This document shows, piece by piece, positions 1 through 8,377 of a stretch of 29,820 nucleotides of DNA. The first letter of the stretch is position 1. The number at the start of each line of letters is the position of its first letter. The stretch spans positions 1 to 29,820 of the forward strand of contig CAZDJZ010000027.1 in assembly GCA_964505785.1 (NCBI GenBank), in the 5' to 3' direction. The translations under genes were made by a program, and so were the position numbers. The DNA is from CAYRTV01 sp964505785. GTDB taxonomy: Bacteria > Acidobacteriota > Aminicenantia > Aminicenantales > Aminicenantaceae. The notes beneath the pieces are model-generated. The model worked only from the letters and a program-made list of their open reading frames with translations. It searched no databases and was not told the origin of the DNA.

Positions 1-26
1 ATAAATGAACGTATTGTCGTCGTCTG

Positions 27-56
27 CGGCAATCTCGGCCCGTGAATAATCCAGGT
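27..56 (+). repeat. Dispersed 30-bp repeat, copy 1
   Basis: The 30 bases match the reverse complement of 1304-1333 at 28 positions (differences at two bases only). The core reads CCCGTGAATAAT followed by CCAGGT. The two copies flank the XRE gene in inverted orientation, and a related longer palindromic copy lies at 11361-11442. Confidence 0.75.
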
Positions 57-189
57 AAATCAAAAATCAAAAATTAAAAATCAAAACTAGATATAGGACG
101 CGGAGAACTATAATAAATCGATCCGACCGAACAGACTTAGATGGACTAGATAAACACAAAGAACGCATCGAGCGGGACTGTCACCTTGC

Positions 190-205
190 ACAAGAGCACT
201 CTTGT
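190..205. promoter_or_regulatory. Palindromic operator candidate upstream of the XRE gene
   Basis: ACAAGAG-CA-CTCTTGT is a perfect inverted repeat with 7-bp arms and a 2-bp centre. It ends 14 bp before the putative -35 box. XRE-type repressors commonly bind 14-18 bp palindromes near their own promoters, so autoregulation is a reasonable inference. No second copy was noticed in the window. Confidence 0.45.
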
Positions 206-219
206 CATATTTATTTCTC

Positions 220-248
220 TTGACAACAGAAGATAACGGAGATATATA
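220..248 (+). promoter_or_regulatory. Sigma70-like promoter for the XRE gene
   Basis: TTGACA at 220-225 is a consensus -35, followed after 17 bases by TATATA at 243-248 (TATAAA at 245-250 is an alternative). The start codon is only 15 bases beyond the -10 box, which leaves a very short untranslated leader with no Shine-Dalgarno sequence in the right place. Confidence 0.55.
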
Positions 249-263
249 AAAAATGGAACTATC

Positions 264-1304
264 ATGAGGGAACTGGGACCGAGGTTAAAAAGATTGAGAG
301 AGGAGAATCTCTTAACCCAGGATGACCTGGCACGAAAAGTCCAGTTGTCATCCGAGTTTATTTCTTCCATTGAGAGGGGGACGCGCACACCAAGTTTGGA
401 GTCTTTGGTGAAACTTGCAGGTTTCTTTAATGTGGGGACATCATTTTTGCTAAATGAAGAGACGGATGCCTTCAGCCTTTTGAAAAAAGAGCAGAAAAAC
501 AACAATCTTTTTCAAAAGGAAATCAAAATTTTTAAAAAATGTTGTGAAGATTACCTGAAGGTTGAAAAAATGAGCGGGAACCATTTGGATCCTGCTCCGG
601 TTTATCAGCACAGATTGCCGGGTGAATTAGCCAGAGATGAACGGTATCGATTGGGGTTGGGAAACGCGCCGATTCGGGATGTTTTCTCACTTTTGGAAAT
701 AAGCGGCCTTAGAATATTCCGTCAGGCGGTTGAACCTGCGCTTAAACTGGCTGGAATATTCATACATTTTGAATCCGAAAATGCGTCTTTTGCCATGATC
801 AACACGAACCAGAAACTAGGGCTTCAAGTAACGGCGGCTGCTCATTTGTATGCGCATTACCTTAAAGACAGATATGACGGACCGATTATTGATAATTCGG
901 ATATTTTTGTGGACGAGTATTTATCCCTTTATCCGCAAAGGGAACAATTCGCATGTTTTTTTGCAGCCGATTTTCTTATGCCTGAAGAGAAAATTCGTTC
1001 CTTGATCCAAAAAGAAAAGCAAAGCCGGGAAATTAAATATGAACAAGTGATTTTTTTGAAAAGATACTTCGGACTCAGTACGGATATCATGCTTCGACAT
1101 CTTAAACGCCTGGATATTTTATCATACAATAGTTTTATGAAGTACCAGGAAATCAACCCATTGAAATTCGAAGAGTCGTTATTTGGTAATTCAGCCGGAT
1201 GTGAGGAATACCCCTCTTCTTTAGAAGAGAAAGTCCTTTCATCCGACCGCTACAAGAGTCTGGCGGTCTCTGTCATGAAGTCGGATAAAAATAATCCTGA
1301 TTAA
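264..1304 (+). CDS. XRE regulator fused to a degenerate ImmA/IrrE-like peptidase domain
   Basis: This 346-residue protein starts with a helix-turn-helix of the Cro/CI-XRE type (about residues 6-62, with SSEFISSIERGTRTPS as recognition region). It continues into a region resembling the ImmA/IrrE (DUF955) metallopeptidase domain (about 130-290). In active members a zinc site HExxH is followed by a Glu in an E-x-x-A-N-x-F-A-A-x-L-L-M-P context. Here the site reads HLYAH (194-198), so both His are kept but the catalytic Glu is Leu (codon TTG at 846-848). The downstream Glu227 and FAADFLMP are retained. It is therefore probably a regulator with a non-proteolytic or altered sensor domain. Active relatives cleave repressors in response to signals. 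No toxin or phage gene is adjacent. The ATG at 264 lacks a Shine-Dalgarno; no better in-frame start is visible. Confidence 0.82.
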   Translation: MRELGPRLKRLREENLLTQDDLARKVQLSSEFISSIERGTRTPSLESLVKLAGFFNVGTSFLLNEETDAFSLLKKEQKNNNLFQKEIKIFKKCCEDYLKVEKMSGNHLDPAPVYQHRLPGELARDERYRLGLGNAPIRDVFSLLEISGLRIFRQAVEPALKLAGIFIHFESENASFAMINTNQKLGLQVTAAAHLYAHYLKDRYDGPIIDNSDIFVDEYLSLYPQREQFACFFAADFLMPEEKIRSLIQKEKQSREIKYEQVIFLKRYFGLSTDIMLRHLKRLDILSYNSFMKYQEINPLKFEESLFGNSAGCEEYPSSLEEKVLSSDRYKSLAVSVMKSDKNNPD

Positions 1305-1333
1305 CCTGGCTTATTCACGGGCCGGGATTGCCG
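1304..1333 (-). repeat. Dispersed 30-bp repeat, copy 2
   Basis: This is the inverted partner of 27-56 (28 of 30 bases identical) and begins at the last base of the XRE stop codon. Similarity continues weakly beyond the core (AGATGCGGG, also present in the copy near 11361). Confidence 0.75.
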
Positions 1334-1494
1334 AAGATGCGGGGTGCAGGGCATGAAGCTGTGGTTCTTCACCGCGAATGCCCGGCAGCAAAGTTTTATT
1401 ACGAGGCCTGCGGAGCAGGCTGTGAGGACCTTGAACCGCTTCGCAGCAAAGAGTAAAGAGTGATGACAAGGACTTAAGTCATAATCCAAATTAA
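1334..1494. other. Intergenic repeat-rich stretch between convergent genes
   Basis: The stretch contains GAGGCCTGC-GGAGCAGGC at 1403-1420 followed by GTGAGGACCTTGAA. The same GAGGCCTGC motif forms the arm of the hairpin at 21925-21961, and the GGACCTT tail recurs at 29643-29649. I read it as a degenerate copy of a dispersed hairpin repeat. An open frame on the minus strand here looks non-coding. No T-run terminator is evident. Confidence 0.5.
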
Positions 1495-2949
1495 TCAGGC
1501 TAGTTCTTTTAATAGAGACGTCAAAAATTCCCAAAATTTTTCAACCGTTCCAATATGAACTTTTTCATCCGGGGAATGAGGATTTTTAATGGTCGGGCCG
1601 AAGGAAATCATATCCATACCAGGATATTTTTCTCCGATAATTCCGCATTCCAAGCCTGCGTGGACCGCTGCCACTTCCGGTTCCTCATTGAAAATCTGTT
1701 TGTAGACCTGTTTTGTGGTTTTTAAGAGTTCGGAATCAAGATTGGGTGTCCAGCCGGGATAACCTTCTTCCCGGATGACAGCCGCACCGGCAAGGCCGCA
1801 AAGAGCTTGGATAACGTCACGGGTTTCCTCAAGAGATGTCGAAATGGAACTCCTGGTGCTGCAAACCACCTGGATATTCTCTTCCTTGGTATGAATCACA
1901 GCCAGGTTTGTGGACGTTTGCACCAGGCCTTCTATTTCGGGATGCATGCTCATGACCCCATGCGGCATTGTCAACAGCAGCGAGATAACTTTTTCACTGA
2001 GATCTTTGGTTAAAGGAGGTTCCGGGGAGTTCTCCTCTTTTCCGAATTCATGGCGGGCATCTGGTTCCTGAACCCGGAATTCCTGTTTTACAGCATCAAA
2101 CTCATCCTGGAAAATTTGCTTTAATTCTGCCTCCTTTTTGGGATCGCATACCAGGTCAGCCCAAGCTTCCCTGGGAATAGCGTTCCGGAGGTTGCCGCCC
2201 TCAATGCATGTGATTTGAAAAGAAACCTTTTGATTCGCTTTCCACAGAAGCCGGGATAATAGTTTAATGGCATTCCCCCTCCCTTCATTAATATCAATCC
2301 CGGAGTGTCCTCCCCTGAATCCGGCTAGTTTTAAGCGAAAAACTTGGCCTGGTTTTCCAGAGTCTCTTTTGATGGGCAGTAAAATTTGGGTATCCGCGCC
2401 TCCGGCGCATCCTATGGTAAATTCCCCTAAATCCTCACTGTCCAGATTCAGAAGTTTTTTTCCGGATAAAATATCTTTGGGAAGCTGCGAAGCTCCAGTA
2501 AGACCGGTTTCTTCTTCAACGGTGAATAAACATTCTAATGGAGGGTGATCCAGGTCTTTCGCAGCCAATACGGCTAATGCAGCGCATCCGCCAATGCCGT
2601 TATCAGCTCCGAGAGTTGTGCCCTTAGCGGTTACCCAATCTCCGTTGATTTCTGTCTGAATGGGATCCTTAGAGAAATCATGATCCACATCAGAATTCTT
2701 TTCGCAGACCATATCCAGATGTCCCTGCAAAATAACGCCTGGTGCATTTTCGTGACCGGGAGATGCGTCCTTATAAACCACAACGTTTCCGGTGTCATCC
2801 TTTTTCCATTTTAAGCCGAGCTCTTCGGCAACCGAAATGATATAATCACCCAGGGCTTTTTCGTTGCCGGAACAATGAGGTATTTTTAAAAATTCCTCGA
2901 AGTATTTCCAAAGCGGTTCCGGTTTTAATTCGGAAAGTTTTGCAGTCAT
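1495..2949 (-). CDS. pepD: Aminoacyl-histidine dipeptidase (peptidase D, M20C)
   Basis: A cytosolic zinc dipeptidase that hydrolyses Xaa-His dipeptides such as carnosine and other unspecific dipeptides. The 484-residue product equals the usual PepD length (about 485). M20 landmarks are present: GHLDMVCEK (first metal His/Asp), TLGADNGIGG (bridging Asp), VEEETGLTGA (catalytic Glu and metal Glu), LNLDSED, and HAGLECG near the C terminus (last metal His). I chose ATG at 2949 because it is preceded by GGGAGG at good spacing and gives MTAKLSELKPEPLWKYFEEF, the typical N terminus. A longer frame opening at 3015 adds 22 residues without homology character. It is monocistronic, convergent with the XRE gene and divergent from the macro-domain gene. 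Confidence 0.95.
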   Translation of the reverse strand: MTAKLSELKPEPLWKYFEEFLKIPHCSGNEKALGDYIISVAEELGLKWKKDDTGNVVVYKDASPGHENAPGVILQGHLDMVCEKNSDVDHDFSKDPIQTEINGDWVTAKGTTLGADNGIGGCAALAVLAAKDLDHPPLECLFTVEEETGLTGASQLPKDILSGKKLLNLDSEDLGEFTIGCAGGADTQILLPIKRDSGKPGQVFRLKLAGFRGGHSGIDINEGRGNAIKLLSRLLWKANQKVSFQITCIEGGNLRNAIPREAWADLVCDPKKEAELKQIFQDEFDAVKQEFRVQEPDARHEFGKEENSPEPPLTKDLSEKVISLLLTMPHGVMSMHPEIEGLVQTSTNLAVIHTKEENIQVVCSTRSSISTSLEETRDVIQALCGLAGAAVIREEGYPGWTPNLDSELLKTTKQVYKQIFNEEPEVAAVHAGLECGIIGEKYPGMDMISFGPTIKNPHSPDEKVHIGTVEKFWEFLTSLLKELA

Positions 2950-3103
2950 TATGATCCTCCCAGTTTGAATGGTTAAAACAAAATAATGACATAAAAGATA
3001 AAGGGACGCAAGCAAAAATCATGAGCCGGAAAAAAAAGCGGCCGGTGAATAATTTAGACTGGATAATCCAGGTTAGGTTAAATGTGTAAAGAAAAAAATA
3101 ATT

Positions 3104-3112
3104 TGCTATAAT
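3104..3112 (+). promoter_or_regulatory. Extended -10 promoter for the macro-domain gene
   Basis: TGCTATAAT at 3104-3112 is a perfect extended -10 element (TGn plus TATAAT). No good -35 is visible 17 bases upstream, which is tolerated in extended -10 promoters. It lies about 95 bases before the macro-domain start. Confidence 0.5.
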
Positions 3113-3206
3113 AGATTTACCGGGTTTTTCCGTAAGGTAAAGAGACTGGGGGTTATTTAAAGAAATGTAATAACGAACCGGGAGGAGCATGTTCTTGGAG
3201 ACGAAT

Positions 3207-3770
3207 ATGAAGGAATGGACTGTTAAAAATAGAAAGATTGAATTGATCACGGGTAATATCGCCCTGGTTGATGCTGAAGCGGTTGTCAATGCCGCAAATA
3301 AATCTCTGGTGCTGGGAGGCGGGGTAGCAGGTGCTATCCGGCAATATGGGGGGCCTTCTATTCAAGAGGAATGCAGCACTTTGGGCCCGATCGAAGTGGG
3401 AGAAGCTGTGATTACCGGCGGAGGAAATTTGAATGCAGAATATGTGATTCATGCCGCCGGACCTGTCTACGGAGAAGGAGATGAAGATATTAAGCTTCAG
3501 AATGCCACTTTGAACAGTCTTGAAATTGCGGCGAAGAAACAATTGAAAAGCATCGTTTTCCCGGCGATCAGCACCGGGATTTTCCATTATCCCCTAAGGC
3601 GCTGCAGTGAAATCATGCTGAAAACAGCCATGGAATTCATGCGGAAACACGATTTTCCCAAAAAAATTATATTTTGCCTTTATGATGAAAAGGCCTTATC
3701 CGTGTTTGAAACCACATTGACTCAACTTTCCAGCGGCATAAAGAATCAGAAAAATAGGGAAAGTAAATAA
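3207..3770 (+). CDS. Macro-domain protein, probable O-acetyl-ADP-ribose deacetylase
   Basis: A single-domain macro protein of the YmdB/MacroD type, 187 residues. Family motifs: ITGNIALVDAEAVVNAAN (ADP-ribose binding, with the conserved NAAN), LGGGVAGAIRQYGG (phosphate loop), GEAVITGGG, VIHAAGPVY, and FPAISTGIFHYPLRR. Members hydrolyse O-acetyl-ADP-ribose or remove ADP-ribose from acidic residues. I prefer ATG 3207, with GGAG six bases upstream. ATG 3189, six codons earlier, has GGAGG only three bases away. No sirtuin or ADP-ribosyltransferase is nearby, so the physiological substrate cannot be read from context. Confidence 0.9.
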   Translation: MKEWTVKNRKIELITGNIALVDAEAVVNAANKSLVLGGGVAGAIRQYGGPSIQEECSTLGPIEVGEAVITGGGNLNAEYVIHAAGPVYGEGDEDIKLQNATLNSLEIAAKKQLKSIVFPAISTGIFHYPLRRCSEIMLKTAMEFMRKHDFPKKIIFCLYDEKALSVFETTLTQLSSGIKNQKNRESK

Positions 3771-3831
3771 CAGGCAAGCGGTTTGGCGGTCGATGGCTTG
3801 AATGAAGGAGAGACCTGTGATAAAGGTATCC

Positions 3832-5289
3832 TCAATTGTTCAGCCGGTATAAAAGCTGTCCGGCCGGATCATAGACTTCAATTTCCTCAAAATCTTTCAT
3901 AGATTCAATTAGATTATCCAAATCTCCGGCTATGCATACCACGGGAGGAGAAGCCAGAATGGATTGAGCCGCATGAAAAACCATATCCGAATTGACAAGC
4001 ATGATGTTTTCAAAATAATTATCCCAAAAAGGTGAGCCTAAGTTAAGGAAGAATAATTCCATCAGATAATTATTAAAACCACTCAGTGTCGACAATTCAA
4101 CCGGAAAGTGCCCCAATAAATATGACTTGGCCAATTCTAATTCCTGAATCGGAATTTCCTGTGATTTTATGCGGCTTATTTCATTCATAATTTCATTAAC
4201 TGACTCTCTAATGACGTCTCCTCTGATACGAGCTCGAATCAAGAATATTCCGCAGTTGTTATGGTATTCGATTCCGCTGAAAGCCCAATAGGCATATCTT
4301 TTTGATTCCCGGAGGTTCATGAACAGGCGGCTGGTATGCGTTCCGCCTAAAACTTGATTCATAGCCAAGAGTGGAAAATAGGTATCTTTAGTTTTAGGAG
4401 GAAGAACAAACCCGACATAAACCACAGCATCCCGGTCTCGGGGCGTATCCGTAAAACAGATGCGTGTATCCGCATTCGGTTCCGGATAATTGAATCGATA
4501 CATGTCCATTTGGGACGGCTTCCATACATTGAAATAACGGCTGACAAGCCTGGAGGCTGTTGAAAGGCTTAAGTCGCCGGTTATCATGAGGTGAGCATTA
4601 TTGGGATAGTAAAAGTTTTCGTAAAAAGACAAGGTCTCATTTCTTGTGAATAATTTAACCACTTCGCTGTTTAAAGCAAATTTTCGGTAAGGATGATTTT
4701 CAAAAAGAACATTATAAAGAAGTTTTTTTGACCTGATTTCCGGTGAAGAGTCCTCTTCCGAGATGCGGTAATATAATTCTCTTTTTGCGCTTTCAATATC
4801 GATACGGGAAAAAGAGGGCTGAAGAATCAATTGACTTAACAATTCAATAGCGGGCTCCAGATAGTCGTTCAGAAACGACAATTCAAATACGGAGTGGTCT
4901 GGAAAGGTTTCAACCGTAAGCGTTCCTCCCATGGATTCTATTCTCTGGTCTATTTCTGAAGAACTCATCCCAGCCGTCCCCTTGGTCATAATCTGGGCGG
5001 TAAATGTGGCGAGGCCCGGCATGCTATCCGGAGACAGGCTTTCTCCCGTATGGATGATCAGTCTCATTTCCACCAAAGGTGAATTTATTCGCCTGGTTAC
5101 AGATAAACCCAATTGATTCGAAAGAACGGCAGATTGAATCTTTGGGAGCTGAAGCGAAGGAAGAGGGAGGGGATTTGGCGGTTCATAGCGGAATTTTTCC
5201 TGTGGCAATAAAAGCATTGAATGAAAAACCAAAAAAAAGCCAAAGGCTGTCCGCAAGGTCAAGCGTACATTTTTTCTCTCGGTCTTCAT
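3832..5289 (-). CDS. M16 peptidase-like exported protein lacking the zinc motif
   Basis: Exported 485-residue protein with an N-terminal hydrophobic signal (about residues 10-28) and the two tandem M16 folds typical of M16B half-enzymes. The position of the HxxEH zinc motif, normally in G-M-A-H-L-L-E-H-M, reads PGLATFTAQIMTKGT (about 91-105), so both His and the Glu are absent. Family features such as FYENFYYPNNAHLMITGDL and the R/Y-type C-terminal half remain. It is the downstream gene of a translationally coupled pair: its ATG overlaps the stop of the upstream M16 gene (ATGA). In known M16B heterodimers one chain lacks zinc and helps bind substrate, so a structural or chaperone-like role is likely. 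Confidence 0.87.
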   Translation of the reverse strand: MKTERKNVRLTLRTAFGFFLVFHSMLLLPQEKFRYEPPNPLPLPSLQLPKIQSAVLSNQLGLSVTRRINSPLVEMRLIIHTGESLSPDSMPGLATFTAQIMTKGTAGMSSSEIDQRIESMGGTLTVETFPDHSVFELSFLNDYLEPAIELLSQLILQPSFSRIDIESAKRELYYRISEEDSSPEIRSKKLLYNVLFENHPYRKFALNSEVVKLFTRNETLSFYENFYYPNNAHLMITGDLSLSTASRLVSRYFNVWKPSQMDMYRFNYPEPNADTRICFTDTPRDRDAVVYVGFVLPPKTKDTYFPLLAMNQVLGGTHTSRLFMNLRESKRYAYWAFSGIEYHNNCGIFLIRARIRGDVIRESVNEIMNEISRIKSQEIPIQELELAKSYLLGHFPVELSTLSGFNNYLMELFFLNLGSPFWDNYFENIMLVNSDMVFHAAQSILASPPVVCIAGDLDNLIESMKDFEEIEVYDPAGQLLYRLNN

Positions 5290-6647
5290 TTTGTTTTTAT
5301 GTCCACTAAAATATAATTGTCATTAAAATACCTGTTCATAATCCCTATGATTTCAGCAGCACTGACATTCATGTATTTGTTCAACTCCAAGGGTAATTCA
5401 TCCAATCCGGAATGATTAATAAAGGTATCCATAAGAAATAGAGCCCTATTTTGAGATGATTCCAGCCGGGTGTGAAACTGCCGCTTGAATAGGTTTTTTG
5501 CCCGGTTGAGTTCGTCTTCGGAAACCAGGCTGGATTTTAATCTGTTGATTTCGCTAAACAAAGCTTTTTTTGTCATTTCCTTGGTAGCTTCGTTATTGCT
5601 GATAGTAAATATTTTATAAGCACTAAAGCCATTGCGGATTTCAATGCCGCCCTCAAGCCGGAGAGCTGTTTTGTCCCGCTGTACAAGTCTTCGCCGCAGC
5701 CGTGAACTCACGCCTTTAAGCATAATGTAATCAATGATCATCAAGGTATAAAAGTCCTGTGTGTAGATTTTTGTCAATGGATATCCTAGAAAAAATCCCG
5801 GAGTTGAGACCAGGGTGTTATTCACAACCCGTTTATCTTGTTCAGGTTTGGGTGTAGAAGCGGGCGGAGGAGGAGGAATATTTTCTTCCGGAGGAATGGT
5901 CCCGAAGTATTTCCGGATAAGCGCCATCGTCTGCCTCTGGTTGAAATGACCTGAGACGCAAAGAACAGCATTATTAGGGCGATAATAGGTTTTATGGAAA
6001 TCTTTTGCGGACTCAAGGTTGATATTTCGAATGCCGCTCTCTTCTCCGGTCACCGGATGATAGTAAGCAAAGTCCGGAAAAATAAGCTTTTCAAAAAGAT
6101 TTGAACTTTCATGAAATGAATAATTATTCTGGCGCCGCCTGACTTCGTTTATGAGGGCCTCCTTGGATTCTTCAACGCTGGAAGGTGTCAATGAAAGTGA
6201 ATTCATTCTGTCTGATTCAAGCCATATAACCAGAGGAAGCTGATTGGAGGATATGGTCTGATAAAAGATCGCGCGGTTATGAGTGGTTAATGCATTTATG
6301 CGACCGCCGACCTGGTTAATCAGCCGGATATGCTGGAGACGTCCGGCATTTTGTGATCCTTGAAACATGAGATTTTCCATAAGATAAGCCATTCCAGGCT
6401 GGTCAGGCGGATCGCAGGCGGAGCCGACTTTATAAGTGACGGCAACGGTGACCACGGGCAGCGAATAGTCCTCAGCAAGGATAACCGTTAATCCGTTTTC
6501 CAACTGGCTTACGGAGTATGAAACAGGAAGAGGATTGAGGTTCTGTGCAAATGAGGCCGGTATTGTTGAAATGAGCAGCAGAAAGACTGCCGTAAAAATA
6601 GTCATTTTTTTGGTTTTAACAGCTGAAGTATTATCAAAATTCTGCAA
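5286..6647 (-). CDS. M16 peptidase-like exported protein with altered zinc motif (YxxEN)
   Basis: Exported 453-residue partner of the preceding gene. It has a signal peptide (KTKK n-region, hydrophobic core about 16-30, likely cut after ASFA). The motif that should be HxxEH reads Y88-L-M-E91-N92. The Glu is kept but both zinc-binding His are replaced. Glu168, exactly 76 residues after residue 92, is where the third zinc ligand falls. It also carries FHKTYYRPNNAVLCVSGHF and a C-terminal M16 half. The start is uncertain: the reading frame opens with TTG at 6647, which supplies the positive n-region, while an ATG at 6605 would remove it. Neither has a Shine-Dalgarno. With its partner also zinc-less, no canonical active site exists in the pair. 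Confidence 0.85.
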   Translation of the reverse strand: MQNFDNTSAVKTKKMTIFTAVFLLLISTIPASFAQNLNPLPVSYSVSQLENGLTVILAEDYSLPVVTVAVTYKVGSACDPPDQPGMAYLMENLMFQGSQNAGRLQHIRLINQVGGRINALTTHNRAIFYQTISSNQLPLVIWLESDRMNSLSLTPSSVEESKEALINEVRRRQNNYSFHESSNLFEKLIFPDFAYYHPVTGEESGIRNINLESAKDFHKTYYRPNNAVLCVSGHFNQRQTMALIRKYFGTIPPEENIPPPPPASTPKPEQDKRVVNNTLVSTPGFFLGYPLTKIYTQDFYTLMIIDYIMLKGVSSRLRRRLVQRDKTALRLEGGIEIRNGFSAYKIFTISNNEATKEMTKKALFSEINRLKSSLVSEDELNRAKNLFKRQFHTRLESSQNRALFLMDTFINHSGLDELPLELNKYMNVSAAEIIGIMNRYFNDNYILVDIKTK

Positions 6648-6703
6648 TATGATGATAACATAGTATATTCCTTAAAAAATGTCCAAAAAGAAAGCCGCTG
6701 CGG

Positions 6704-8368
6704 TTACTCCTGCAAACGTTTGGTAATAATGAGGGTACGGTCATCTTCCGGGTTGGAAGTGCCGGAATAAGCATTAAGATCAGATAAAATGGCGCTAATG
6801 CAGTCGCATGATGGGAGACTTGCATGCCGTTTCAGCAATTTGATCAGGCCCTTGTCATCCAGTTCCTTTGATTTTTTATCCCTGGTTTCCGTTATACCGT
6901 CGGTATATAAACAAAGAAGGCCGTCAGGATGAATGGTTTCTTTTTGAGAATTATAAAGTTGTTTGGGAAACATGCCAAGGCAAAATCCCGAACTATCCAA
7001 AAACCGGGTTTTTGATCCGGGGTTGAGGATAATAGGGGGATTGTGACCGGCATTGATGTACTCAATTTCGCCTGTTCTCCGGTCCAGGACCCCGAAAAAA
7101 AAGCTTATGAAGCTGTTGGGCGCCGAACTTTTATGAATGAAATTGTTCAGTTTTGCGGTTAAAACAGTGATGTCAAGATCCGGCTGAATTTCAGCATGGA
7201 GGGCGGCCCGAAGCGAGGCCATCAACAGGGATGAACTGACTCCTTTTCCCGACACATCCGCGATCACCAGGCCGAGGTGGTCTTCGCCGATGGGAATAAA
7301 ATCATAATAATCTCCGCCGACTTGATGACAGCAGCGGTTGATTCCAGCGATATCATATCCTTTCCATATTGGATTTTCATGCGGAAGCAGTCCTTCCTGA
7401 ATACTGGCGGCGAGGGCCAGCTCTTTTTCCATTTTTTCTTTTTCAAGAGATTGCTCAAATAGGCGGGCATTTTCAATTTTTACTGCAGCCAAGTTGGACA
7501 ATAAGGTTAGAAGATGGAGGTCATCCTGGGAGAATGAATCCTTGGATAAAATTCTATCTGCATAGATGATTCCGATGATATCCTGGTTATCCCAAAGCGG
7601 CACACAAAGAGCACTGCGGATATTTAAGCGGATAATACTTTCCTGGGCTTTAAAACGGTCATCGGCTGAGACATCGGATATTAGCAGGGATGAATGTTTA
7701 TCGATAGCGGTCTGGATGATGCTTTGGCTGAGTTGTATTTTCCGGGAGCGGAGACTTGTTTCATTGACCCGGATGACTCGGGGAACCATTTGTTTTGGCT
7801 GACCTTCGTATAGCAAAAGGACACCGCGGTCCATATGGATATGCTCTCCAACCAGGCTCATGATATATTCCAGCAGCTCACCCAGAGGGCGGTGAAGGAT
7901 CAAGGCTTGGCTGACCTCGTTGATAACCGCGAGCCGTGCATTCAATTTAATCAAATCGCTGGAGTCCCGCTTTATTGCCTCTTTCATATCAGGCTTCTTT
8001 AATGCTTCCTGCAGGTCCATCATGGTATGGATGCTCGCAGGAGCAGTGGTCATACCGGAAATATCCACGTCCGTAGGAGGCTCACGATCAAAAAGAATGC
8101 GGGTCGAACCCATTAGAATTTCATCGCCGGGTGAAAGCTCCGCCTCCGTGCCGGCTTTACGTCCGTTTAAAAAGAGACCGTTTTTACTTTGGTTATCCCT
8201 GATTTTATAGGTTTGCTTGTCCTTTTCGATGTAGGCGTGAATCTTGGAACAAAACGGATCATCGAGGCAAACCTGATTTTCCTGGCTGCGGCCCAAGGAT
8301 GCTTTTTCTTCACCGAGAATATAAACGGATGGATTTCCTTTTTTCGGATATATAAATAGCTTTGGCAT
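6704..8368 (-). CDS. FHA-GAF-PP2C (SpoIIE/RsbU-type) serine phosphatase
   Basis: A 554-residue cytoplasmic signalling phosphatase. Domain order: FHA (about 20-95; GRS 26-28, SKIH 41-44, NG 63-64, binding phospho-Thr peptides), linker, GAF (about 145-305), short coiled segment, then SpoIIE-type PP2C (about 320-552). Metal-binding landmarks are VGGDYYDF (D353), IADVSGKG (D371), YTDGITETRD and EDDRTLII. RsbU/SpoIIE relatives dephosphorylate STAS anti-anti-sigma factors, and a STAS gene lies two genes upstream on the same strand. It may have its own promoter (8378-8407) placing TATAAT only nine bases before the ATG, with no real Shine-Dalgarno. FHA plus GAF input suggests it integrates a phosphorylated partner and a small ligand; neither is identifiable from sequence. 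Confidence 0.92.
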   Translation of the reverse strand: MPKLFIYPKKGNPSVYILGEEKASLGRSQENQVCLDDPFCSKIHAYIEKDKQTYKIRDNQSKNGLFLNGRKAGTEAELSPGDEILMGSTRILFDREPPTDVDISGMTTAPASIHTMMDLQEALKKPDMKEAIKRDSSDLIKLNARLAVINEVSQALILHRPLGELLEYIMSLVGEHIHMDRGVLLLYEGQPKQMVPRVIRVNETSLRSRKIQLSQSIIQTAIDKHSSLLISDVSADDRFKAQESIIRLNIRSALCVPLWDNQDIIGIIYADRILSKDSFSQDDLHLLTLLSNLAAVKIENARLFEQSLEKEKMEKELALAASIQEGLLPHENPIWKGYDIAGINRCCHQVGGDYYDFIPIGEDHLGLVIADVSGKGVSSSLLMASLRAALHAEIQPDLDITVLTAKLNNFIHKSSAPNSFISFFFGVLDRRTGEIEYINAGHNPPIILNPGSKTRFLDSSGFCLGMFPKQLYNSQKETIHPDGLLCLYTDGITETRDKKSKELDDKGLIKLLKRHASLPSCDCISAILSDLNAYSGTSNPEDDRTLIITKRLQE

Positions 8369-8377
8369 TCCAGTTAA

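Larger units (their letters stand above)
1..263. other. Intergenic region upstream of the XRE gene
   Basis: I see no convincing gene here. The stretch holds one copy of a 30-bp dispersed repeat (27-56), an A/T-rich low-complexity run built of AATCAAAA-like units (about 58-87), a 16-bp palindrome (190-205) and a promoter-like pair (220-248). A reverse-strand open frame over 146-505 runs antisense into the XRE gene and has a biased, non-protein-like composition, so I treat it as a shadow. Confidence 0.6.

Noticed and set aside
146..505. 119-residue frame on the minus strand
   Set aside because: It is antisense to the XRE start, is Phe/Ser-rich and has no family features. The XRE gene in the other strand is certain.
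1301..1534. 77-residue frame on the minus strand
   Set aside because: It overlaps a dispersed repeat region and the pepD 3' end, has no ribosome site and an atypical Cys/His-rich composition.
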